Source: Biomphalaria glabrata
Lineage: Eukaryota > Mollusca > Gastropoda > Planorbidae
Reading direction: 5' to 3'
Assembly (NCBI RefSeq): GCF_947242115.1
Contig: NC_074717.1
Coordinates: 36,569,201-36,633,200, forward strand
DNA length: 64,000 nucleotides
Shown: in pieces, positions 48,915 through 60,369 of the stretch
Numbering within the stretch: the first letter of the stretch is position 1
Layout of the letters: every line of letters starts with the position of its first letter
The notes under the pieces: model-generated
What the model saw: the letters and a program-made list of their open reading frames with translations, nothing else
What the model was told of the DNA's origin: nothing
The model's database searches: none
Program-made: the position numbers and the translations under genes

Positions 48915-51712
48915 TTATTCCTCCAAACCCATGTCAAAATCTGGATTGCCAGTCCCATAGGATGACAAGAACTGCAGGTGAGTTTTGCCATCCCACAGGA
49001 GAGATTTCACAGCAGGCACTTGAAGCATGGCATCATTCCAAGCTCCCAACTTTGGAAAAGCTTTCTTATCTACAGCAATTCTGGGATCCAAAGTAGCCAA
49101 ACCAGAAAGTCTCTCAAAAAAAGGCCAGATGTAAAAGTCTATCAATGAAGGACTTTTGCCTTTTAAGGAAATAGAAGAGTACAACATGTCACAACAATAC
49201 AAGCAATGCACTACACAAATAAAATTTACAAAATAATTATTTTGTACCCATCTATACAGTAATAGTGTCTCTCCAAAATAGGGCTCCTCTGTCACATGAA
49301 AAAGTGTTCGAGATGTACCATAGTGGTTCTACAACTGAAAGAGGCCAACTATAGAGCGCTATATGAATTCAATATTCACAGAATGTTCAGGATATGTAGG
49401 TGCTAATTAATAAGAAAGTTTGCAGCCGTCAATAATTTTTTTATTCAACAGATTCAGTATGCACCATCAAGGGTAAAAATAGTTGTGCAGGCATTAAATA
49501 TGTTCTAATAATTAAATAATTAATAATAATTAATAATTAAATATTTTGTAATAATTGAATGGTAAAGTTAACAAAATGGCCAGATTTCCATGATCTGTAC
49601 ATTTAAAGGTGTAAGATTTTTTTTTAATCCAACGAAACAAAAAAAAATGGAATTAAAACCAAGTAGTGTTACTTATAAAGTGGTGCAGAAACCTGGCATT
49701 TTTTTAAACCTGCAAAATTGATACAAGCTGTAGATTTTTTTTAATACTTAAAATTGCCCAGCAGTAAAAAAAAATTTATTGTTTAGTTTGAACATTTTTA
49801 ATATGATGCCTGATTAAAGTAAAAATATGTAATAGGAAGCTTACCTCCAAAATATGGACCACCTCTTTTAACTAAGATATCATTGTAAAATTGGAAATGT
49901 TTCTGCATGTCTTTCACATGAGTTTCTCTTTCACTAGCATTTTTCAGGAAACCGTAAAATGCACCAGTCACCTATTCAAAGAAAAAAAAATTGTTTTAAA
50001 GAATGTCACTAAACTAGAAATACAATTCTTAAAACAAAACAAAATCTTTGTGTATGTCAGCATCTTCTGAAATGTCTCAAAATGTACAACAAAACATCAC
50101 AGTGTTTTGATAGGCACTCTATCTTATAAATAAAAAGAAAAATATAAATCTTTGAAAATGAAAATAAAGGGAAATCCTTACAGTTCCTTATTAACTAATA
50201 AGACCAATAAGAAATTGACACTACTTCTGCTGCAAAAATATTGTTCATTTACTTTTGTTTCTCATATGCAGTTTCTTTCTTTTGAATTCCATTTTCATGG
50301 CCTGGTTATTGGCCTTCTTTTCCTTTAACAACTATATCTTTCATAGTAGTTTTTTCCAGGTGGAAAAATCAATCAATGTGAGCTTCTCTTGTTTTAATTT
50401 ATTTAGATATTAAAGCAGAACCAAAAAATCAGTCAAGTTCACTTGTGTCTAAATGAGCAGCATAACTTACATATGCACAGAAATGTAGTGAGTGGAGGGG
50501 GGGGGGGAAGGGGGCATGATGCCTTAGGTGCATTCTCAGGGGGGCGCCACATGCAGCCTAAATTTTTATGTGATGTTCATGGAAAATGGGGAGGCGGGGC
50601 GCCAATAAAGTACCTTCACCCAGGCGCATGTTTTGCCTCTGCATATGTGAAAGAAAAAAATACAAACCTTGCCAAAATATTCTAAAAGAATCCTGTCCCA
50701 GGCTTTAACATAAGGATCAGTGGGTTGGAGTCTGTTCTGTGTGTATACATCATCCAACCATTCACAAGTAGCTGTTGACTCATAGATAATCTTGTTATCT
50801 AGCTCCAATACTGGAACTGTGCCATTAGGGTTTTTCTCCAAAAACCAATCTGGCTTCTTTAAAAGATGAATATTGATGGTTTCAAAGCTGCAATAAAAAC
50901 AAAAGTAATCATTTTCATTTCACAGATTGTACAATTTCAATTATGTGCAATAATGATTACTACCAGATTTATTAAAAATTTTCTACTCACGGAATATTTT
51001 TATGTGCCAAGACCAAACGAGTTCTCTGAGCGAAAGGACAAAACCTCATGCTATATAGTCGCAGCACACCAGGTTTAAGTGGTGGAAAGGCAGAACCTAA
51101 TAACAAAAAAAGTTCACAAAAAAATAGAGAGTCTATAGACCTAAAAAAATATATATCTTTGCCTTTTTTTACGTCAATCAAATTGGAAATGGGTGCTATT
51201 TTACTGGGTTTAATTTATTAAATTATTATTTATGGATATTTTCCTTTTTTTTTTTTTTTTTTGAGAAGTGCTAAAAAGTTGATAATTCTATAATCTAGAA
51301 CTAAGTAGACTAGATTAGAATATAGACTAGATCTATTTAACAAAAAAAACTCAAACAAAAAAAAATGCTGAGTCATACATACTATGTAAATATTACACTA
51401 CCCTAATATTAGAGTCTAGATGTGGACTGAAAGATTGTAAGCAACTAGATTTTGATTTAGCCATGACAATGCAGTTTTTAAGCAGTTTTTCTTATATAGC
51501 CTACTATAAAGCAGTACACTTAAAAAAGACTAAGATAAGGTAAATAATATCTGAAGCTTAATATGATCAAAATGAAAAATTAAATTCAAATATTTCTTGG
51601 TCTAAACAAATCACGCTTATTTACAGTTTAAAAAAAAAATCTAATCTAGAAACTAGATCTCTCAAGATCTAAGTTTAGTAAGCTTACCTGTTGCATACGA
51701 CTTTTGAGTCAT
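48915..51712 (-). CDS. GSTO: Omega-class glutathione S-transferase, copy C
   Basis: Most diverged of the three tandem copies. Exons in transcript order: 51712-51688, 51096-50991, 50887-50668, 49971-49845, 49159-48915; lengths and phases are identical to A and B, giving 240 residues. Catalytic motif [20 protein letters not shown] with Cys28, then [34 protein letters not shown] and [18 protein letters not shown]; it ends FDMGLEE. Outside exons 2 and 3 the protein differs from A and B at many sites (for example [20 protein letters not shown] in exon 4), yet the [11 protein letters not shown] to LLEYFGK segment is identical. The 5' flank (51713 on) would hold its promoter. Cytosolic redox/detoxification role inferred from the family. 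Confidence 0.95.
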
Positions 51713-52689
51713 TGTAGTTAGTCTAGTGCAAATTCTATATTAACACTATTGTAAGTACTTTATTCTGCTGGGTGCTGTTAACCTTTCTATTATAGAAGTA
51801 ATAGAACTAGGTCTAGTGGCATAAATAGTGACGTTGTTCTCCACATTCGCCGACAGTAGATCTAAAATCAACAAACCAACGCCAATCGCAGTGAGTGTAG
51901 TCACACAAACGTCGCAAAGCCTGGAAGCCGGCGTAGCGAATCATTGAGGGAAGGAACTCTTGTTTACACACGATTTACGCACTTCAAATTTAGAAAAAAA
52001 AGGGGTCAATAACAATAACAATTTTATTTGTTTTGCCACAAAGCACATTGGCTACAAAGGCAATATTACAAATAAAGATTATAAATTATAATTATAACAA
52101 AAATAATAACTAGTTATCTGGCTCGATATATTGAGACGAGCTATAGTTAGTAATAGTTACTGAGATTTAGAAAACTTTTAAAATCTGTCAATTATTATTG
52201 TAATTACCTACTATCAATCTTTTTTTTTTTCCCTTTAAGAATTCGCTAATATTCTTTAGCACATGTGCAGTGTATCATTTTATACTTCAATTTTATCAGC
52301 GTGTTTTGTTATGGCAGTATTCATAGCAATTTTGTAGTTTTTACGCAGTAGTTTTTATTTTGATAGAGATTCTATAGTTTTGAAGAATCTGTGGATTCTT
52401 CTGTCATCTATGCTTTTGGCTTTAAAATATGCTCTTCTTTTTTGTTAACACTGATATGTATAGCCTACCAAGGCTTGAAACCTTTTTTTTTCTTTTTTTT
52501 TTTAAATAAAAGTCGGCTATTTAGATAGTTCTTTTATTCCGAACGTTTGAAATGCTGCTTGTATTAGAAAATTAGTTTCACTTCCACTATGTCATTAATA
52601 GCTTTCTTGGTAGTAGGGCCTACTGGTGGAGTCATCCGAATTTATTTTTAGAATTTTATCCAGTTTAAAATTAATGTTCGACTTTAACA
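51713..52689. other. 5' flank of GSTO-C
   Basis: No gene recognised. AT-rich with poly-T runs near 52222, 52485 and 52495. Confidence 0.35.
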
Positions 52690-53141
52690 ACTAGCAGGAA
52701 ATGAGAAGGCTGACACACTCGCCAAGAGTGGGAGAACAAACTCACAAGTAAACTCTGCACTCTATCCAGAAGAAATGAAGAAATTAATTGTAGATAAAAT
52801 AAATGAGAAATGGACGAGCTCCCATCCAAATCACAAGAAAGATGATGCTTACTATAAGCTATCCCGACAAGACCAACGTCTAATCTTTCGACTCAGATCC
52901 GGACACAACAGAATGCGACAACACATGTTCCGGAAGCTCAAAATTGGAACCAGTGAAATCTGCCCACGTGGAGTATCACCAGAAAATGCCGACCACGTCC
53001 TCCAAAACTGCTCTCTCTACCAAGAGGCCCGTATAAGACATTGGCCCCAAATCACCCCAATAGAAAGAAAACTATATGGAGAGCTCCCTGATTTGGAAAC
53101 CACTGCGCAGTTCATCTCATATATTGGTCTAGTCATATGAA
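52690..53141 (+). mobile_element. LINE 3' fragment, family 4 (RNase H end and CCHC knuckle)
   Basis: Plus-strand open frame reading GNEKADTLAKSGRTNSQ (RNase H tail), DDAYYKLSRQDQRLIFRLRS, MRQHMFRKLKIGTSEICPRG, PENADHVLQNC and ending SYIGLVI with a stop at about 53140. It is better preserved than the inverted relative at 40689-41640 (no stop within about 150 codons), so it is younger, but it is 5'-truncated. Confidence 0.85.
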
Positions 53142-53539
53142 CACTCCAACATAACAATGAGAACGATTAAGAAAAATACCATTCGTTCTACATTTCAACT
53201 ACACGAGTGAGCTTTGGCTGGGTCCCAGGGTTTGATTACATTACAGTTTGACTGCTCTAAATAAGGTGACCTGATATTTTGAGAGCGAAAAGATGGTACA
53301 CGTCAATCATGGGGCATTTAAAAAAAAAAAGATAGGCCGAGCAATGGTGCTTTTAACTATCATTACAATATTGCATTTTAAAAATAAAAACACAAAAACG
53401 GTATTTTAAATTTGTTATACGTTATCTTCCCTTTTCAGCTGCACCATCACCATTTAGCGTGGCTGCTGCAGTGAGTTCGTGTTTGCATGGGCGCATGAAT
53501 CTCTTTGTCAAGTTTCGGTTCTTGCAAAATCATATCAAA

Positions 53540-53794
53540 TTTCCCCTTTCAGACCTTGTGATCTATAGGGCAGATGTTGTAAAGGTCATCTGCTTCTGTG
53601 GCCTACGGTTAACGAGGGTGTCATGTAGCCAACACAACGATCAACCGCCTGTACCTTTTCCCAGCTAATGTCAGGTACCCATTAGAGCTGGGTGGACTCA
53701 GAGGTGCCCTAAGGATTTCAAAAGCAAAAAGCAAAAATCCTAGTGACTTCCGGTTTGGAGGCCAAGCGCTTCACCACTCAACCACCGCGCCTCC
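53540..53794 (-). mobile_element. tRNA-derived SINE, family 1
   Basis: Near-complete. Left end ttcccctttcagaccttgtg; right end caccactcaaccaccgcgcc. The A box is clear on the minus strand; the B box region is altered. Confidence 0.85.
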
Positions 53795-53971
53795 TATGGC
53801 AAAATAGTGCCATTCATTTTTTACCAAAGATTTTCGGAAATTTCGTTGTCAAATTTGCACTTGAAGGAGTAAGACGTCCTTTTGGTGTTTCCACCTTGAA
53901 CTGTTTATTTTTACTGGTTCACAGAGAATAATCTTTCAGTAACAGCGTTAGTTTCTGATTTGCACAACATT

Positions 53972-54410
53972 GATAGCAGTTGGACGATCTGGGCTTGGCG
54001 GGTGACCTGGCTCTTCTCTCGCACACTAAACAGCAGATGAAGGAAAATATAAGCATCGTTGCAGACAACTCAACGACCAAAATCAGAGGGAAGAGCAAGG
54101 TGCTCAAGACCAAGGCGACCAATGACACACACATCACAGACCAAGGTGACCAACGACACACACACATCACAGACTAAGGTGACCAACGACACACACACAC
54201 ATCACAGACCAAGGCGACCAACGACACACACATCACAGACCAAGCGACCAATGACACACACGTCAAAGGCCAAGGCGACCAACAACACACACATCACAGA
54301 CCAAGGTGACCAACGCACACACACATCACAGACCAAGGCGACCAACGCACACACATTTCACAGTCAAAAGGCGAGGCACTAGAAGACGTAGAAAGCAGTA
54401 TCCTGGACAT
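53972..54410 (+). mobile_element. LINE reverse transcriptase fragment, family 2, with internal repeat expansion
   Basis: The plus strand reads QLDDLGLAGDLALLSHTKQQ and then MKENISIVADNSTTK and GKSKVLKTKATN. This resembles the LDDLDFADDLALLSHT...KGKSKVLKTN block of a reverse transcriptase palm, though the catalytic FADD is LAGD here. After the tandem array at about 54105-54360 the expected GEALEDVES segment resumes (54371-54400). So the array grew inside the element. Confidence 0.75.
54105..54360. repeat. About 31-bp tandem array inside a LINE, about 8 copies
   Basis: The unit is caaggcgaccaatgacacac followed by acatcacagac, with length variation from CA-repeat slippage. Reading frames across it (MTHTSQTK-type peptides) are by-products. 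Confidence 0.85.
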
Positions 54411-55195
54411 TCATAGAGGATCGAGACCTTATCTAAGTTCCCTATTCGTCTACATTTTTCCTCGCGATTCCTTAGACAGGTTCATGGCGTGCTGCTGATT
54501 GATCCAGTGTTTTTTGCCTCATTCTGCACAAATTATCTATAGGCCTTATTTTTTAGTTTCCTACACACTGAATGAAAAACAAAATTTCAGTTATAAAAAG
54601 GTAATCAAAGCAATATAATAATATGTATAGATACACCTAGTATTAAAAAACAAACATGTAAATCCCACAGTACCCAATTTTAAACAGTAAAAACAAGGGA
54701 GAAAACCACTGTTTTAGAATATAATAATTGCGTTATTACTGATTATCGAACATGGAACACATTTGTAGTTATGGTTCAAAAATATGTTTTCATAACCTTA
54801 AATACTTTGTTAAATATATATATATATGGGGTGGGGAGGGTGATATGCTTTTATGTAGTTACAATGTTTGTATTTTAACATCTCACAATTAACAAGTTTG
54901 AATATTAGAAATTGTTGGTTGGACAGGTCGTCCTCTAGATCGTTTCATTTGTTCATAATAGTAGGACTACTTTTAGACTTGATAAGGCCCTAAGATGTTT
55001 GAGATATGGAGCCCCTCATTAATTCCCCCCCTCCCCCACTGGTTACTCTTTTTTTTCATTTGCTCTTTCTTCAATATGATTGATAATAAGTCTAATTTCT
55101 TTTGGGAGCCTCCAAGAATGCTCTAAGCTCTAGCCTGTGGTAAATCCGACACTGTGTGAGTCTGTTTCTTTCTTTTCAGCCCTATAACGTATCGT
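54411..55195. other. Intergenic, no gene recognised
   Basis: AT-rich with a short (TA)n near 54814 and a C-rich run near 55026. No recognisable feature. Confidence 0.35.
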
Positions 55196-55740
55196 ACTTA
55201 GACTTAGGTCCTCCCACACCGCTCGGCGCATTGGGCGGCAAGCTGTCTCCACAAAGATCTGTCACTGGCAATGTATGAAGCCTCCTTCCACCTGAGGTCT
55301 TCCATGAAAGTGTGGCGCCAAGTTATACGACGACGTCCCTGTTTGCGCTTTCCTCGTATTGGCTTCCATGTCATCGCAACTTTTGGTATGCGTAGTTCAT
55401 TTTGTCGGAGAACATGTCCTGCAAACCTCTGTCACAACACTAAGTGTTCGACTCCCAGTTCGGCATAGGGTTTCCTTGTTTGAGACCCGATCTGTGTAAC
55501 TGACTCCCAAAATCCAAGCCATTTTTGTTGAGCCACATTTAGTCTTTTCTCAATTTTGACAGACAACTTCCTTGTCTCACATGTGTATGTTGCTGTTGGG
55601 ATGACGATTGTGTTGAGAAGGTGTATTTTTGTCTCGAGTCCAATAGCTTGGCTTGTCCAAATAGGCTGCAGCCTTTGGAAAATGCTCCCAGCCTTTCCTA
55701 TTCGGCACGCTACATCATGGTAAGCATCATGTAATTCTTT
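55196..55740 (-). mobile_element. LINE 3' fragment, family 3
   Basis: Minus strand, from right to left: YHDVACRIGKAGSIFQRLQP-like, then WTSQAIGLETKIHLLNTIVI, then SVKIEKRLNVAQQKWLGF, then RRRTSYNLAPHF-like, and finally ASDRSLWRQLAAQCAERCGR with a stop near 55204. This is the C-terminal third of a LINE reverse transcriptase protein. It has frameshifts. Confidence 0.8.
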
Positions 55741-56189
55741 TTATTGTCATTATCTTTTAATTACAGTTCCTCCAGGTTTGAAATTTGTCACACTTACAAG
55801 GTTCTATCAAAGTGCACTCCTTGATATGTTGTAAGACCAACAGTCTGCAAATAAAAAATCCATCCTACCAATTAGAACGGAGTATCTCGACACGATGTGC
55901 CACCTTTGATCTCCAAACGCAGTTTACGGAATCTTTTGAAAGCAAATTGTCGCAAATACAAATACGCTTCTGGAAACATAGCAACAGAAAAACTAAGTAT
56001 ATCATAAAAAAGACTTCCCTAGACATCTTTAGAATGAGAATTACAAAGCGGAACTATTGTTACAACTCTAAATCAGCTTTCCTAACACTTTTCATCATTG
56101 TAAAGAGAGATGCATTCATTACAAACAAGGCGCTGCCCACTAAATCTGCTTACAGAGGAGAGCACGTAACTTTGATAACGAATACTTGG

Positions 56190-58075
56190 TAGGTCTAAAT
56201 GAAAGTATTCAGCTCGCATCCCAAACTGGCAACATCAGCGTGATGTATGACGGAATCAAAAAGGCTCTCGGACCCGCCCAAAACAAGTCAGCACCACTTA
56301 AATCAATCACTGGGGAAATCATCACTGACAAGAGCAAACAAATGTTCAGATGAGTTGAACACTACTCCGAATTCTATGCAAAAACAAGCTCAGCCTCAGT
56401 CTCAGCCTCAGCCCTTGACGCTATGAACTACTCACAATGACTGAGCTAGATGAAGAACTTACTTTAGTAGAGCTCAAGAAAGCTAAGAAAAAATGGCTGC
56501 TGGCACAGCCCCTGGCTCTGATGGCATTCCCCCCAAGATCTTCTGAAACAGTGCAAAAGTAAACTAAGCCAACCTCTACACGAATTTCTCAGCAAATGTT
56601 GGCAAGAAGGTGCTGTGTCACAGGACCTGCGGGATGCTAATATCGGCACCCTGTACAAGAACAAAGGCGATAAAAGCGATTGCAGCAACTACAGGGGAAC
56701 TTCCTTCCTAAGTTTTGTAGGCAAATTTTTTGCCCGAGTGATACTACTCAAGCTACAAAAACTCGCCAATTAGGTCTTCCCAAATTTCCAATGTGGCTTT
56801 TGCTCAGGGAGATCCACAATTGACATGGTATGCTCTCTACGTCAGCTGCAGTAAAAGTGCAGAGTACAAAGGATGCCTCAGTATATAGCGTTCATGGACC
56901 TGATGCCTCAGTATATAGCGTTCATGGACCTGACTAAGGCATTCGATCTAGTCAGCATAGATGGCCTCTTTACAATTTTAAAGAAAATAGGCTGTCCACC
57001 TAAGCTACTAAATGCAGTTATTGCTTTCCAACAAAATATCATGGGTACTGTGAAGTTCAATGGTGCCTGCTACGATAGTTTTAACATAAACAGCGGAGTT
57101 AAACAAGGATGCATCCTGGCCCAAACCTCTTCGGAATACTCTTTTCACTCCCAATCCACTACGCGTTTAACTAATCCACTGAAGGCATAAATCTCCATAC
57201 GGAAGGCTTCGACGACCATCGATAGACTCGGACCAAGAGTTTGGGAAAACCGGAAGCTCATTACAATGAAAACATTGAGGTCTACAAGGCATTTGTCTGA
57301 GCACGCTACTGTACTGCATGAACTGCATGGACTATCTATATAAAACAAAAGAGATAACTAAATTCAATTCACTTGCGCTGCCTCCGAAGAATCTTAAAAA
57401 TCACATGACAAAAGTGTGTAACACTGGGATACTTGCTCGAACAGGTCTTCCCAGCATCTTTACAATCCTTAAACAACGCTGACTGCGCTGGCTTGGTCAC
57501 GTCCGCCGGATGGAAGACAATCGTATCCCAAAAATCATCCTTTATAGACAAATCGCGACTGGCTCAATAAAAACTGGTCGTCCCCATCTCCGATATGTGG
57601 ATGTAATCAAACGGAACATCAAAACAGTGGAAATTGACGCTGACTACTGGGAAGACATAGCCCTAGACCGCAGTATCTGTAAAATGTTTGTTTGTAAAAT
57701 GTTTTACATGTTTCGGATGTTCCTTCAGAGTTGAAGATAGTTTACTTCCTAGTCCAAACCTCCCGCAGGACGACGGGGGATGGGAGTGGGCAGGATTTGA
57801 ACCCTCGACCATCGATAAATCCGAACGACAGTCCAGCGCGCAAACCGCACGACCAGGCATCTGGAGAGAGATGGTGAACAAGAAAGCTATGGATAGCAAA
57901 AAAAGCATTTGCATCTACTCTGGACGAAAAACGTGCCAAACGAAAAATGGCTAGCGCCTCTACTAACCTGCGATACTAGTGCACATGAAAAGTCTTCTAG
58001 ACTCTGATGCAGGCTGTTTGTTAATTGCTATGTAATCTTTTAACTTTATTATATACATTGAGTTCTGGGCCTCAG
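56190..58075 (+). mobile_element. LINE reverse transcriptase remnant, family 1
   Basis: Order of recognisable blocks: GNISVMYDGIKKALGPAQNK; a WVEHYSEFYAKTSS-like segment; AAGTAPGSDGIPP; LRDANIGTLYKNKGDKSDCS followed by NYRG; IAFMDLTKAFDLVSIDGLFT (palm motif A); SGVKQGCILA (motif B). A large part of the palm with the expected xADD motif is missing. It then resumes with RLGPRVWENRKL, LRCLRRILK, LGHVRRMEDNRIPK, TGRPHLRYVDVIKRN and ALDRSI. A family 3 SINE interrupts ALDRSI|WREMVNKK. Nine codons around motif A are duplicated in tandem (about 56871-56932). Multiple stops make it inactive. The clade is not assigned. Confidence 0.85.
57680..57858 (-). mobile_element. tRNA-derived SINE, family 3, inserted into a LINE
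   Basis: Flanked by a 5-bp duplication ATCTG (57675-57679, 57859-57863). Removing it rejoins the LINE reading ALDRSI-WREMVNKKAMDSKK. The tRNA-like head is at the right (minus orientation), with B box gggttcaaatcc. Confidence 0.85.
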
Positions 58076-58174
58076 AATTAACTGAAATAAACGAAGTGTC
58101 CTTTTTTTTTCACCATTCAATTTTTTATTTCACCATTAATTTTGCTGAATCAATATGCATGAAAATTGTTGTAC

Positions 58175-58866
58175 AATGTTGTACTTCAATGTTGTACTTC
58201 AATGTTGTACTTCAATGTTGTACTGCAATGTTGTACTTCAATGTTGTACTTCAATGTTGTACTGCAATGTTGTACTTCAATGTTGTACTTCAATGTTGTA
58301 CTGCAATGTTGTACTTCAATGTTGTACTTCAATGTTGTACTGCAATGTTGTACTTCAATGTTGTACTTCAATGTTGTACTGCAATGTTGTACTTCAATGA
58401 TGTACTTCAATGTTGTACTGCAATGTTGTACTTCAATGTTGTACTTCAATGTTGTACTGCAATGTTGTACTTCAATGTTGTACTTCAATGTTGTACTGCA
58501 ATGTTGTACTTCAATGTTGTACTTCAATGTTGTACTGCAATGTTGTACTTCAATGTTGTACTTCAATGATGTACTTCAATGTTGTACTTCAATGTTGTAC
58601 TTCAATGTTGTACTTCAATGTTGTACTGCAATGTTGTACTTCAATGTTGTACTTCAATGTTGTACTGCAATGTTGTACTTCAATGTTGTACTTCAATGTT
58701 GTACTTCAATGATGTACTTCAATGTTGTACTTCAATGTTGTACTTCAATGTTGTACTTCAATGTTGTACTGCAATGTTGTACTTCAATGTTGTACTTCAA
58801 TGTTGTACTGCAATGTTGTACTTCAATGTTGTACTTCAATGTTGTACTTCAATGTTGTACTGCAAT
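58175..58866. repeat. 13-bp satellite, about 53 copies, with 39-bp higher-order period
   Basis: The unit is aatgttgtacttc. In much of the array every third copy ends tgc instead of ttc, giving a 39-bp higher-order repeat. Three copies carry aatgatg (58396, 58565, 58708), spaced 169 and 143 bp, exact multiples of 13. Because 13 is not a multiple of 3 and no stop is formed, all three plus frames and a minus frame stay open (up to 249 residues) and spell the same periodic peptide. It is not a gene. Confidence 0.95.
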
Positions 58867-58914
58867 GCAAGCTAAATTAAACACGTTCCCACATACATAC
58901 TTCCCACATTTTTA

Positions 58915-59182
58915 AGTAAAGTTCCCCTTTCAGACCTAGCGATCTGTAGGGCAGATGATGTTAAGGTCATCTGTTTCTTTGGCTAATGGTTAACGAGCAG
59001 GGTGTTATGTAGCCAGCACAACGACCAACCGCTTTTACTTTCCCCAACAAAAAGTTAGGTACCCATTAGAGTTGGGTAGACTCAGGGGTGCCCTAACAAT
59101 CCCGAAATTCAAAATCAGTCTTCACTGAGATTCAAACCCAGGTTCGGAAGCCTAGCGCTTAAACCACTCGGCTGCCTCGTCC
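58915..59182 (-). mobile_element. tRNA-derived SINE, family 1
   Basis: Begins gtaaagttcccctttcagac and ends taaaccactcggctgcctcg. It directly abuts the right edge of the 13-bp satellite. Confidence 0.85.
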
Positions 59183-59811
59183 CCGTTTTCCCACATTAGT
59201 TGCCTAGCAGCATGTTTACAAGCGCAGTTGGTGTTTCTAATTTCTAAATAATGGCTAACCCCCCCCCCCGTTTTTTTTTCTCCAATGTTATACAAACTAA
59301 AAGAAAGTTTGCGATTGTCAGAGCCACCTAGAGTTAAACACGATAGATGAAGCTATTATATTATCCAAGAACAATAATGCACATCAACACTTTTCAACAC
59401 CACTTTTCAACACTTTTCAATTTAATTTTCGTTGTCAACTACGTTCGTCAATCTTAACTGTAAATTTATACAACAACAACAACAACAAAAAACAACACAA
59501 GCACATGTCATCATTCACAGACTACTTATGTGCATAGTTGCCACCATATATTATATATAATACGTACTCTATTACACGCTCATATAAATGTCATTCCAAT
59601 ATAGACTCAACTTTTACACTTTGTGATCATTGTATCGCTGTTTCTTCTGTAAAGACAGAAAAGCAAAGGTGGCGACATACAGTACATACCCCCCCCCCTT
59701 CCCGTCCGTTCTGCTGCACCCAATGCCGATATTTACGAGAAATAATCATTACAATAAAAAAAATAATCATTTGAGATTATTAAGCATATTATTATTATTA
59801 TTATTATTATT
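59183..59811. other. Intergenic, no gene recognised
   Basis: Contains C runs at 59259 and 59690, a CAA run near 59475 and an ATT run at 59790-59812 that forms the tail side of the next SINE. Confidence 0.4.
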
Positions 59812-60040
59812 ATAGCTTTTATATAGCGCTACTTTCATGCTTATAGCATGCTCAGAGTGCTTTTGGTCCAATCTCATTTGTGGACCGGTGGGGAGGGGAG
59901 TGGAGGGGGTATCTAGGAGTTGGTTTTCCGTGCTGCCTTTGGGCGCTCAGTAAACACAACTCTGCCCGAGTCGGGTGTCGAACCTCGAGCCCCCTTCTAG
60001 GTAGCCAAGCCAAGCCAAGTTCAAGACCACGCTTCCCACC
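59812..60040 (-). mobile_element. tRNA-derived SINE, family 2, best copy
   Basis: Left part: agcttttatatagcgctact, tcatgcttatagcatgctca. Right part on the minus strand: tRNA-like head with ttggcttggctacctagaag and B box ggttcgacaccc. The ATT run at its left edge is the 3' tail. Confidence 0.75.
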
Positions 60041-60369
60041 ATAGTCCTTTTATCGTAATCATTGCTAATCTGTAGACTATATGCTGCATGCTACTTTTAT
60101 AAAATTAAATTAAATAGCTTAAAGTGTTACATTAGCAATCAATTATTTATTATTTGTAGGTCTACAGCTTAGTGAGCTGAGTAATAATATGTCTCATTGT
60201 TAGATCCAATGTTATAATTACTTATTATAATAATTTGTTTAACTATTAAAAAAGGTAAGAAAATAATATAGGCCTTCGCGCTCTCTTAAAAAAAGCCTAA
60301 CATTATTTGGTTATATTAATATAAGAACACAAACATATAGAACTATATTAAAGAATTTTAGAACAAACA

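Noticed and set aside
54059-54382. MTHTSQTK-repeat open frame
   Set aside because: By-product of the tandem array within the LINE.
58096-58915. Overlapping open frames of up to 249 residues rich in Cys
   Set aside because: They are generated by the 13-bp satellite, which is open in all plus frames; no start context, no domain.
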